Of a stretch of 64,000 nucleotides of DNA, positions 1-8,031 are shown piece after piece. Under the pieces are notes generated by a model, which was not told the origin of the DNA, made no database searches, and was given only the letters and a program-made list of their open reading frames with translations. Source of the DNA: Staphylococcus pettenkoferi (lineage in GTDB: Bacteria; Bacillota; Bacilli; Staphylococcales; Staphylococcaceae); NCBI RefSeq assembly GCF_026659735.1, contig NZ_JANSKK010000002.1, forward strand, positions 248,001-312,000, written 5' to 3'. How positions within the stretch are numbered: the first letter of the stretch is position 1; each line of letters begins with the position of its first letter. The translations under genes and the position numbers were made by a program.

Positions 1-80
1 ACAGTCACGGTTATTCTCCCTGAACAACTGAGCTATGTCGCTCACTTCTTTTTATCAGCTAAAGTATTTATTTCTAATAT
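1..80 (-). ncRNA. Partial T-box-like leader (5' portion), probably of pheST
   Basis: Read on the minus strand, the first 80 bases follow a good promoter and hold a motif resembling the upper part of T-box stem I: an AGGGAGA bulge-like stretch followed by an ATAACC arm and a GTGACTGT loop just before the left edge. In Staphylococcus and Bacillus the spoU/trmH-type gene lies immediately upstream of pheS-pheT, and aminoacyl-tRNA synthetase operons commonly carry T-box leaders that sense uncharged tRNA. The specifier loop, antiterminator and terminator lie outside the window, so tRNA specificity cannot be read. The start also looks superficially like a tRNA D-arm. Confidence 0.45.
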
Positions 81-87
81 CGTTATT

Positions 88-117
88 ATTATATCTAATA
101 CATTGAATGCGGGTCAA
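88..117 (-). promoter_or_regulatory. Sigma-A promoter at the trmH stop codon, reading toward pheST
   Basis: On the minus strand TTGACC (112-117) is followed after 18 bases by a perfect TATAAT (88-93). The -35 box overlaps the stop codon of the methyltransferase gene. It would start transcription near position 80, giving the leader its own promoter rather than simple read-through. Confidence 0.65.
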
Positions 118-854
118 CCTTTCAAATGGTAGATCAAGATACTTCCTGCGATCGCCACATTGAGACTTTCTGCGCGACCATAAATGGGAATCGTTAAATT
201 CTGCGTCGTCTGTTCGAGTAGTTCAGACTTAATGCCCTCGCCCTCGTTACCTAGTATGAGTGCAAACTTATCTTGTTTCTCTACAGTTTGATATTCTACT
301 GCATCTTGAAGTGCTGTCCCGTAAACAGGTCCTTCAAAATCATCGATAAAGGTCTGTAAATCTCGCTGAATAATCGGAAGATGGAAGACACTACCTTGAC
401 TCGCACGAAGCACTTTATCTTGATAAGGATCCGCGCTGCCTTTCTCCAAGACTACCATATCTAATCCTGCTGCATCTGCAGTACGTATCAACGTTCCGAG
501 ATTACCTGGATCTTGAATGCGATCAATCAACAGCACTTGAGAGGGTTGACGATCTTGCACGGTTGGCTGTTGTATTACAGCGAAGATGCCCTGAGGTGTA
601 ACTGTTCCAGATAACAGTTCAGCCACTTTCAAATTAATCTCGTAAACCGCATCCGCATACTCCAACACTGCTGCATCTTCACGTTCTGCCTCTACACAGA
701 ACAAAGACACAATTTGTATGTCACTCGCCATCGCTTCTTCGATGAGATGGTATCCTTCGATGAGTGCATAGCCCGTCTTATCTCGTTCTCTCTTCTTCTT
801 CAATTTATTTGCAGCTTTCACTTTACTATTTTGTGTTGATGTTATTTGTTCCAT
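114..854 (-). CDS. TrmH/SpoU-family RNA 2'-O-methyltransferase
   Basis: The protein has 246 residues, the usual size for a SpoU (SPOUT) methyltransferase that methylates a ribose 2'-OH in rRNA or tRNA using SAM. Family motifs seen are DRIQDPGNLGTLIRTADAAG (motif 1, about 110-130), the LILGNEGEGI loop (about 200) and IPIYGRAESLNVAIAGSILIY at the C-terminus (knot motif with Ser-Leu-Asn-Val). The N-terminal 100 residues match the usual RNA-binding substrate domain. Its place just upstream of the presumed pheST operon is conserved in Staphylococcus and Bacillus (YsgA position). The exact RNA target cannot be told from sequence. Confidence 0.9.
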   Translation of the reverse strand: MEQITSTQNSKVKAANKLKKKRERDKTGYALIEGYHLIEEAMASDIQIVSLFCVEAEREDAAVLEYADAVYEINLKVAELLSGTVTPQGIFAVIQQPTVQDRQPSQVLLIDRIQDPGNLGTLIRTADAAGLDMVVLEKGSADPYQDKVLRASQGSVFHLPIIQRDLQTFIDDFEGPVYGTALQDAVEYQTVEKQDKFALILGNEGEGIKSELLEQTTQNLTIPIYGRAESLNVAIAGSILIYHLKG

Positions 855-894
855 CTATATTCTCACATCCTGAGTACTGTCATTTCTTGTTATA

Positions 895-939
895 TTAAAA
901 AAATCGTTCAAAAATTAGCAGCGCCATTTTTGAACGATT
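895..939 (-). terminator. Rho-independent terminator of yceD-rpmF
   Basis: A 14-bp stem (902-915 pairing with 926-939, core ATCGTTCAAAAAT) with a 10-nt loop is followed on the minus strand by a run of seven T. It lies 25 bases past the rpmF stop. Confidence 0.8.
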
Positions 940-963
940 ACAGTCAACTAAGTCTATATCTTA

Positions 964-1137
964 TTATTTAGATACGACTTCTTCACCGTTGTAAGAACCA
1001 CAGTTTTTACATACGCGATGAGATAATTTGTATTCACCACAGCTTGGGCATTCAGTCATGCCAGGAGCTGAAAGTTTGATATGCGTACGACGTTTATTTT
1101 TTCTAGTCTTAGACGTTCTTCTTTTAGGTACTGCCAT
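964..1137 (-). CDS. rpmF: 50S ribosomal protein L32
   Basis: A 57-residue gene read directly from the sequence. It begins [14 protein letters not shown], a hallmark L32 start rich in Arg and Lys, and carries two CxxC-type pairs (CPSC near 30 and CKNC near 43) that form the zinc ribbon of the zinc-containing L32 version. The length is typical. It lies 83 bases downstream of yceD on the same strand, the conserved yceD-rpmF pair, and is followed by a strong terminator. It is a structural component of the large ribosomal subunit. Confidence 0.97.
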   Translation of the reverse strand: MAVPKRRTSKTRKNKRRTHIKLSAPGMTECPSCGEYKLSHRVCKNCGSYNGEEVVSK

Positions 1138-1220
1138 GTTTAATCCTCCTTATATTTAACACACAAAATCAATTAATGTCAGATTCAATAATCCATTATA
1201 CTATAAATTATTAAAAACTG

Positions 1221-1766
1221 CTATTGCTCTTCATCATATAAATGTTGTAATTTTTGAAGCCGTGGATCAACTTGTCGTGATTGTTCCTCTTCTTTCTGTT
1301 GTTCGAGCTCAATAGCTTGATCTTCGTCAATAACTTCCCAACCATTGCCTTCAGTTAACATTTGGTCACTGTGTTCTGAGAAAGCACGCATTGGCTTTTC
1401 CACAACGACAATTTCTTGAACAACATCTTTGAGATTAATCATACCGTCTGTGGCGTCATGATAATGCTCATCGTTGTCCTCATCTTCGTCAAACTCGAAA
1501 GGTTCTAACTCAAAGATTTCTTGCGTCTTCACATCTAAAGGAACTTCAACGGGGTCAAGTGTTCTCGCACAAGGCATCGTGTACGTTCCAGTAATGTGAA
1601 CATCTGCAATAACCTCTTTCGATTTAACTGTAAGAGTTCCAACTACATCGATTGGAGTTAAATCAATCAAACCTAACGCGTCTTTGAGATGATCAAAAGT
1701 GACCGTTTGATCGAAGTCAAATGGCTTACCTTGATATTTACGTAATTGCGTTATTGACCATTTCAT
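1221..1766 (-). CDS. yceD: YceD/DUF177 family protein
   Basis: 181 residues. Family traits are an N-terminal MKWSITQLRKYQGKPFDF, a central segment with a conserved Cys (YTMPCARTLDP) and acidic stretches (about residues 88-105). In other bacteria and plants DUF177 proteins are needed for normal 23S rRNA accumulation, and the gene is nearly always linked to rpmF, as here. The ATG is preceded by GAGGTG seven bases upstream. A consensus promoter lies about 30 bases before it. The C-terminus is glutamine- and glutamate-rich and probably disordered. Confidence 0.88.
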   Translation of the reverse strand: MKWSITQLRKYQGKPFDFDQTVTFDHLKDALGLIDLTPIDVVGTLTVKSKEVIADVHITGTYTMPCARTLDPVEVPLDVKTQEIFELEPFEFDEDEDNDEHYHDATDGMINLKDVVQEIVVVEKPMRAFSEHSDQMLTEGNGWEVIDEDQAIELEQQKEEEQSRQVDPRLQKLQHLYDEEQ

Positions 1767-1796
1767 ATGGCTTCACCTCTAACAAGCACAAAATTT

Positions 1797-1825
1797 ATTT
1801 TAACTTTATAAGGAAAAGATGTCAA
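1797..1825 (-). promoter_or_regulatory. Sigma-A promoter of yceD-rpmF
   Basis: Minus-strand TTGACA (1820-1825), a 17-base spacer and TAAAAT (1797-1802). This is a near-consensus housekeeping promoter placed just upstream of the yceD ribosome binding site. Confidence 0.75.
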
Positions 1826-1961
1826 GATATTTTCTTAACAGTAATAAGGTATCTGTCTCTCACGAATTTCGCTTTACAGTGAAGGTTCTAGCACGAAGTC
1901 GCATCGTGTCATGAAGTTCTGATACAATACTTATGATGAGTCCTATAAAGGAGAAATGCAA

Positions 1962-3104
1962 ATGAAAAGTGTTGCGTTGATTACGGAATATAACCCTTTC
2001 CATAACGGGCATCAATATCATGCTCAAGAAGCAAAGAAACGCACTGGCGCCGACGTATCTATTGCGATTATGAGCGGTAATTTCGTCATGCGTGGCGAAC
2101 CTGCGATTTATTCAAAGTTCCAGCGTACACGTATGGCGTTAAATGATGTGGATATTGTAGTGGAATTGCCCCTTTACGGCGCACTTTCTGCTGGTGAGTA
2201 CTTCGCTCGAACGGGCGTCAAAGTTGCAGATTATATGGGAGCAACCTCAATTCTGTTTGGTGCAGAAACAGCTGAACCAGAACAATTTCACGAGCTCGCT
2301 CGACTGTTGAATTCTGCGCAATATCAGACACAGATACGTGAACAATTAAAGGAAGGAAAGAGTTACCCACGTATTCTCAATGATTTGTTTCCACATTCAG
2401 ATATACTCGCTCACCCTAATAATACGTTAGGTTTGTCATACATACGTGCGATTCAAGATTTAGGGGTCGCAATAGAACCATTTGTTCTGCCGCGACAACA
2501 AAGTCATCACCGCGATCACACTATTCGTGACACTTATTTTGCCAGTGGAACAAGCATTCGAAACGCGCTCATAAATGATGATGAACAATGGCGTTCAGTT
2601 GTACCAACAAATTTAATTCCGTTGTACGAGTTACCTGTGATGTTATGGGATGCCTTTTACCCTTATCTTAACTATGCGATAACAGCACAAACCGCAGATG
2701 AACTGGAAGAAATCTATATGGTTAACGAAGGTCTGGAATCACGTCTGCAGCGCATCAATCAACAAACGACGGACTTTGAGTGTTTGATTTCCGAGTTAAA
2801 AACCAAGCGCTATACACGGACGTATTTGCAACGTATGTTGATGCATGTGCTTCTCAATACGAAAAAGTCAGATGTCGACCACGAGCAACCGCTTCAAGGC
2901 GTGAGAATCTTAGGTATGACTCAAGCGGGTCAACGTTACTTAAAGCAAATTAAAAAACGCTTCCCTGAACGTCAATTTGTCACCAACATTAATCAACGTT
3001 CAGCTTCGTTATTTAAACCAGAAATCCGAGCAACTCAAATTTATAATTTAGTTTCAGGTCATCAAGAACATGACTTTAACACGCCTGTAATACGGACAGA
3101 TTGA
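1962..3104 (+). CDS. tmcAL: tRNA(Met) cytidine acetate ligase TmcAL (YlbM family nucleotidyltransferase)
   Basis: 380 residues from the second ATG. The GGAG box is only two bases from the first ATG (1956) but eight from 1962, and the resulting start MKSVALITEYNPFHNGHQYH fits the family. The EYNPFHNGH segment is the HxGH-type nucleotidyltransferase motif, and SGNFVMRGEPA follows. In B. subtilis TmcAL uses ATP and acetate to make N4-acetylcytidine at the wobble base of elongator tRNA-Met. The gene runs opposite to yceD and converges on coaD. The function is assigned by family and motif. Confidence 0.87.
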   Translation: MKSVALITEYNPFHNGHQYHAQEAKKRTGADVSIAIMSGNFVMRGEPAIYSKFQRTRMALNDVDIVVELPLYGALSAGEYFARTGVKVADYMGATSILFGAETAEPEQFHELARLLNSAQYQTQIREQLKEGKSYPRILNDLFPHSDILAHPNNTLGLSYIRAIQDLGVAIEPFVLPRQQSHHRDHTIRDTYFASGTSIRNALINDDEQWRSVVPTNLIPLYELPVMLWDAFYPYLNYAITAQTADELEEIYMVNEGLESRLQRINQQTTDFECLISELKTKRYTRTYLQRMLMHVLLNTKKSDVDHEQPLQGVRILGMTQAGQRYLKQIKKRFPERQFVTNINQRSASLFKPEIRATQIYNLVSGHQEHDFNTPVIRTD

Positions 3105-3132
3105 GCTTTAATATCAGCCTGTACACGAATAA

Positions 3133-3204
3133 AGAGTAGAACTGAGTTTCTAGGTTAATGCCACATCTAAAACGGTTCGACTAACCTAACTCACGTTCTA
3201 CTCT
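3133..3204. terminator. Long inverted repeat between convergent tmcAL and coaD
   Basis: AGAGTAGAAC (3133-3142) pairs with GTTCTACTCT (3195-3204), with further interior pairing (GAGTT.., AGGTTA with TAACCT). It lies between two converging genes, so a bidirectional terminator is likely, although the U-tract is poor. Confidence 0.45.
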
Positions 3205-3267
3205 ATTGTTATAGTCTATTCTAGTAAAACAACGTCTGTCGCCGACATATTCTAAACGCAAGATCAC

Positions 3268-4303
<1,036 letters not shown>

Positions 4304-4367
4304 AGTTACCCCTCTTTCTTTCCCTGTATAATTTCTATATAATGCTAAATCATGAGGAGGATTTAAC

Positions 4368-4757
4368 ATGAAACAATCATTTATACCTATCGGACATGGA
4401 CTCACTGATTTATTTGAATTTCTGACACTTATGGAATATAACGCTGAACGTGTGTCAAAGATGGTCTATTTCCACACACCACTGTCGGATAAGAAATTAT
4501 CATCCGTCGCCTTAGTGATGAATCCAACGTCTGAACAACACTTCCAAGCGATGTATCTCATGCAAGATGCAGTGCGCTATCCTTACCCTGAAACGAATAA
4601 AAAGTTTGAAATGCTGAATGAACATGCGAAAACTTATAATATTCCGGTTAAAGAAGTCGACGTACACGCTCCAGAAGAATATCCAGAACTAGAATTATAT
4701 TATAACTATTTAACGAGTGTACTTCGCCTACAGAACTGGATTCCACCCTTACAATAG
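4368..4757 (+). CDS. Conserved DUF7147-type protein of unknown function
   Basis: 129 residues, beginning MKQSFIPIGHGLTDLFEF after a clear GAGGAGG box. It is a small acidic cytoplasmic protein without membrane segments or a recognisable catalytic motif. It resembles a Firmicute family (DUF7147) that sits in this ylb neighbourhood of Bacillus and is sometimes mislabelled as methylthioribose kinase; it is far too short to be that kinase. It is divergent from rsmD, only 64 bases apart, so the promoters must overlap. Function unknown. Confidence 0.7.
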   Translation: MKQSFIPIGHGLTDLFEFLTLMEYNAERVSKMVYFHTPLSDKKLSSVALVMNPTSEQHFQAMYLMQDAVRYPYPETNKKFEMLNEHAKTYNIPVKEVDVHAPEEYPELELYYNYLTSVLRLQNWIPPLQ

Positions 4758-4778
4758 TGTTGGAAAAATCGTGAGTTG

Positions 4779-4814
4779 AGCACGTACTTTAAGATAATTC
4801 GTGCTTTTCTTTTT
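4779..4814 (+). terminator. Possible terminator of the DUF7147 gene
   Basis: AGCACG (4779-4784) pairs with CGTGCT (4800-4805) and is followed by a T-rich stretch. The hairpin overlaps the 3' end of convergent ylbG; the stem is short. Confidence 0.4.
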
Positions 4815-5040
4815 CGTACACTTTCTTTAAATTTTTATATGGCGAGCCTTGAATATGACTAATATATTTGAGTTTCATTAATTGTGTGACGATGCGATCC
4901 GCTTGGCTTTCTTCAACATACATAATGACATAATGACGTCGTGGATTAACGTAGATCACATGGCCATGCTTTTTGAGTTGTCGCACATACTTCATATTCT
5001 TCAAATAGATGATTAAACTCGCTCTGGAAACGATATTCAT
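4789..5040 (-). CDS. ylbG: YlbG family protein (DUF2129)
   Basis: 83 residues, a normal length. The pattern is RASLIIYLKNMKYVRQLKKHG, VIYVNPRRHYVIMYV and LKYISHIQGSPY, characteristic of this small cytoplasmic Firmicute family. GGAGTG precedes the ATG. Its function is unknown. In Bacillus it neighbours ylbF, rsmD and coaD, as it does here. Confidence 0.85.
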   Translation of the reverse strand: MNIVSRASLIIYLKNMKYVRQLKKHGHVIYVNPRRHYVIMYVEESQADRIVTQLMKLKYISHIQGSPYKNLKKVYEKEKHELS

Positions 5041-5377
5041 AAATACATCACTCCAATTAGTAGCCCTTATATAATATCACGTCTTGCTGAGATAATAAAT
5101 CCGAAGAAAGATGCGAGAGTCATAACGTTGAAAATTAAATAACTTTGATTTATGTCCCAGACTGTTAATGATGATATAAATCGAGTTATATGAGATAGAT
5201 TCTGGCATACTTAATAAAAAGAAAGTATGAAAATAAAAGAAATATACTTAAATTGATATACTTATATTTCACTTTATCATCTTTATATCTCATTTTAACC
5301 TTACACCAAAGGGGTAATGATTGAGGAAACTAATCTAGACAGCTAAACTAAAGATAAATCAAGGAGGAGGTCATCAT
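5041..5377. other. Gene-free region with a fragment of a dispersed repeat
   Basis: 337 bases without a gene. Positions 5113-5163 (gcgagagt, then ttgaaaatta, then gtcccag) match the right end of the larger repeat element at 15906-16234. The remainder is very AT-rich and must hold the promoter of the downstream glycerophosphodiesterase gene, whose AGGAGGAG site is at about 5361-5370. Confidence 0.6.
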
Positions 5378-6310
5378 ATGGCTCATATTAATCGCTTACT
5401 TAAAGGCGCTTTAATCAGTACAGCAGGCGTCGTAGGTAGCTTGATGCTAACGAAACACTTTACTAAAAATAAATCACTCAAACGCATCCCGCCGTTCTTT
5501 GACAAACCAAGCCCTTACCTCTTCGCTCACCGCGGTGGTATGTTCGAACGTCCTGAACAAACGAAACTTGCTTTCGATCGCGCGGTAGAGATGCAGCTGG
5601 ATGGCTTTGAAACAGATGTGCGTTTAACGAAAGACTTACAGCTCGTCGTCTTCCACGATGCTTCACTAGATCGTACTACTAACGGCTCTGGACTCGTGAG
5701 TGAACATACACTCGACGAATTGAAACGCTTGGATGCAGGTTACCACTTTACTGATATTAACGGTAACCATCCATATCGTGGTCATTCTGATGCACGCATT
5801 CTGTCCTTCGACGAATTGTTAGAGCTTTATCCTAACCATCTCGTCAATGTCGACTTAAAGGACAATCCTAGTCAAGAATTAGGTGCTCAGGCTCCTCAAC
5901 GTATGTATGAAATCATTCAACAACATCATGCTGAGGATCGCGTACTCGTGACGAGCTTCGATGATCGCCAAACACGTAAGTTCAAGCAAATTTCTCAAGA
6001 TCGAGTAGCTGTAGGTGCGAGTCAGAAAGAAGTCACAGTTGGTTTCTTGAAGTGCTTCAGTGGCTTAGGTGAGACGTTCAAACCGATGGCAGACACATTC
6101 CAAATGCCAACACAATTTAAAGGTATTAACTTAACATCGTCTAAATTTATTCAGTGGCTCAATCAAATTAACGTTGTGCCTGGTTTCTACGGCATCAACA
6201 ATATCGATTTAATGAACGACTTATATCGTAAAGGTGTACACACACTCGTTACTGATAAACCAGAACTTGCTTATCGTTTTAAAAAGATGCATAGCTTGCT
6301 TGAAAAATAA
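5378..6310 (+). CDS. Membrane-anchored glycerophosphodiester phosphodiesterase
   Basis: 310 residues with an N-terminal hydrophobic segment (about 8-25, LKGALISTAGVVGSLML) that acts as an uncleaved anchor or signal. GDPD motifs follow: FAHRGG (about 49-54), ETDVRLTKD (about 78-86) and VVFHDASLDRTTNG (about 90-103). These contain the metal-binding Glu and Asp and the catalytic His pair. Such enzymes hydrolyse glycerophosphodiesters, products of phospholipid or teichoic acid turnover, to glycerol 3-phosphate and an alcohol. The conserved position next to ylbF/ylbG is typical of staphylococci. The substrate is not deducible. Confidence 0.88.
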   Translation: MAHINRLLKGALISTAGVVGSLMLTKHFTKNKSLKRIPPFFDKPSPYLFAHRGGMFERPEQTKLAFDRAVEMQLDGFETDVRLTKDLQLVVFHDASLDRTTNGSGLVSEHTLDELKRLDAGYHFTDINGNHPYRGHSDARILSFDELLELYPNHLVNVDLKDNPSQELGAQAPQRMYEIIQQHHAEDRVLVTSFDDRQTRKFKQISQDRVAVGASQKEVTVGFLKCFSGLGETFKPMADTFQMPTQFKGINLTSSKFIQWLNQINVVPGFYGINNIDLMNDLYRKGVHTLVTDKPELAYRFKKMHSLLEK

Positions 6311-6321
6311 TCACACTAAAA

Positions 6322-6377
6322 AACCGGAACGCTTTCTCGCTCTCATCATACTCTGATCGAGTCTTAGCGTTCCGGTT
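6322..6377. terminator. Bidirectional terminator
   Basis: A perfect 12-bp stem, AACCGGAACGCT (6322-6333) with its complement (6366-6377). On the minus strand it is followed by TTTTTT, so it is strong for ricF; on the plus strand CTCTTTA follows. It separates two convergent genes. Confidence 0.8.
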
Positions 6378-6386
6378 CTCTTTATA

Positions 6387-6821
6387 TCAAAGTGAACATT
6401 TACATGATGCACCTGTAGCACAACCACCTTTGTGCTGTTGAAAGAAAGGATTACCCGCTTCAATCTTCACATTATCAGACACAGCATACGCAATCTTCGT
6501 AATGACTTGGTCTACGAGCCCTTGTAACTCTGCCTCTTTCTTCTTATATTCCATCACACACGGCAACATCTCATACGCACGTTTACGGCGACGCGTTTCC
6601 AACATAATCTTCTGATAATCAGGGTGATACTTTCCAAAGCGTAAGATATCGTTATATTGGTCTTTGGATTTTAAAAAGGCTTGATATAACAAGTGCGCTT
6701 CTTCGTCACGGTTTAATACTTCTTCTGCTTGTTTAAAATCATGATAAATATAAGAATCAAGTATCATATCACTTAACTCATCAATATCGTCGAGTACATT
6801 TAATGTTTGTTCTGTAATCAT
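6387..6821 (-). CDS. ylbF: YlbF/RicF, RNase Y specificity factor subunit
   Basis: 144 residues from the ATG at 6821, seven bases past GAGGAGG; a GTG three bases earlier is closer to the site and less likely. It is an alpha-helical YlbF/YmcA-family protein. The C-terminus ends GGCATGASCKCSL, a C-x5-C-x-C arrangement. In B. subtilis, RicF uses such cysteines to bind a 4Fe-4S cluster in the RicA-RicF-RicT complex, which directs RNase Y cleavage of polycistronic mRNAs. The cysteine tail is visible here; cluster binding is inferred. Confidence 0.87.
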   Translation of the reverse strand: MITEQTLNVLDDIDELSDMILDSYIYHDFKQAEEVLNRDEEAHLLYQAFLKSKDQYNDILRFGKYHPDYQKIMLETRRRKRAYEMLPCVMEYKKKEAELQGLVDQVITKIAYAVSDNVKIEAGNPFFQQHKGGCATGASCKCSL

Positions 6822-6838
6822 CACTGCGCCTCCTCGAA

Positions 6839-7897
6839 TTATTTTTCAACAAAGATCAAAGTATAGTAACCGTTATTCACATCGCCACCCATGTCCGTAT
6901 ACTTGGCGTTCAAGATACGCGAACGGTGGATATCTGAGTTCAACCAGCTATTAATCAGTGTTGGGACATCATTGAAATCTGAACCGACGTTCTGACTCGT
7001 GGAAGTAAAGGTTATATTCTGGTCGTTGAGCTGCTCGGTTAAGGCATCTTCGGTAAATTCAGCATGTCCACCTCTCACCGCTTCGTACAAGTTAAATGAG
7101 GCAATATGACCAATCTGATTATCGATCTTCAACGGTTCTAACCCTTTCAACTTCCGCATTTCATTGGTCGTCTCATACAACGTCATCAATTGATTTGCGT
7201 TCTGTTCATATGGCAACGCGTCGTGTTTGTTCTTCAACTCTTCTTCATTGGATGCTGCAACGGTTTGATAAGGTTTGAAATTCACGAGGGCTTCGCTATC
7301 TAAGAAACGCACTGCCATAATCTTGTTAGAACGTTGGTCGATGTAAATTTGCGCATAATTCTTACCAAATTTCACGAGCGCTTGCGTCTTCATATCATCA
7401 TCAGATAGTTCGATATCGTAGCGCTTATGATTCACTTTAATACTCGGCTCAGGATTGATACTCAAATTTTCGAAAATGTGCGAGCCGTTTTCCATAATTT
7501 TTACAGGTTGAACGTTAACGTCTTTTCCTGTCGCATAAACTGATTTGATAATGTCATTTTTAACTGTCACGATATAGTATTGATGATGCTTTTTGAAGAC
7601 GTAATTTTTAAAGCCATTTTTATACGCATAAACGCGGTCTGCTTGACCAAATTTATCCGTTAGTTTGTCCAAATCTTTGCCAATCCATGTGCCAATCCCT
7701 GACTTTGGTGGTTTATTCTCCGCATCTTGATTAGAAGGTGTGACATTTTTACGCTCCACATTATGTTTCGCGTGCTTATTCGGGTTCTCCAAGACATCGA
7801 ACTTCAAGCGAGGTGAATAGAACAAATAAGCAATAACGACGATAAAGACCATCACACCCAATATTTTTAATATCATCTTGCCCAATGTCCGTCTCAC
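6839..7897 (-). CDS. Membrane-anchored CAP (SCP-like) domain protein
   Basis: 352 residues. An N-terminal membrane segment lies at about 8-26. A CAP-associated N-terminal domain follows (IGTWIGKDLDKLTDKFGQAD, about 65-210). The C-terminal CAP/SCP domain (about 230-350) has HAEFT, QNVGSD and LINSWLNSDIHRSRILNAKYTDMG. Function in staphylococci is unclear; CAP proteins are often extracellular. The start is ambiguous: GTG at 7897, a TTG at 7885 better spaced from GAGGTG, or ATG at 7876; all leave the anchor intact. The gene is 17 bases upstream of ricF and probably cotranscribed. Confidence 0.82.
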   Translation of the reverse strand: MRRTLGKMILKILGVMVFIVVIAYLFYSPRLKFDVLENPNKHAKHNVERKNVTPSNQDAENKPPKSGIGTWIGKDLDKLTDKFGQADRVYAYKNGFKNYVFKKHHQYYIVTVKNDIIKSVYATGKDVNVQPVKIMENGSHIFENLSINPEPSIKVNHKRYDIELSDDDMKTQALVKFGKNYAQIYIDQRSNKIMAVRFLDSEALVNFKPYQTVAASNEEELKNKHDALPYEQNANQLMTLYETTNEMRKLKGLEPLKIDNQIGHIASFNLYEAVRGGHAEFTEDALTEQLNDQNITFTSTSQNVGSDFNDVPTLINSWLNSDIHRSRILNAKYTDMGGDVNNGYYTLIFVEK

Positions 7898-8031
7898 CTC
7901 ACCTAATCATTCTTTAATCCTGTTCAAAAGTCATATCATTTCAAGCATAAGAAATATTCACTGAAAATGAAACCAATTTTACTCAGAATCAGCTGATTTC
8001 TTTGTTATACTCACACCAAGGAGTGAATCAT

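Noticed and set aside
1-43. tRNA-like start on the minus strand (AGCTCAGTTG resembling a D-arm)
   Set aside because: The following bases do not close a D-stem and instead fit an AGGGAGA/GTGACTGT T-box stem I pattern; the promoter placement also fits a leader.
5305-5315. Second sigma-B-like promoter (GGGGTAATG) before the glycerophosphodiesterase gene
   Set aside because: No GTTT-type -35 box at 12-15 bases upstream.
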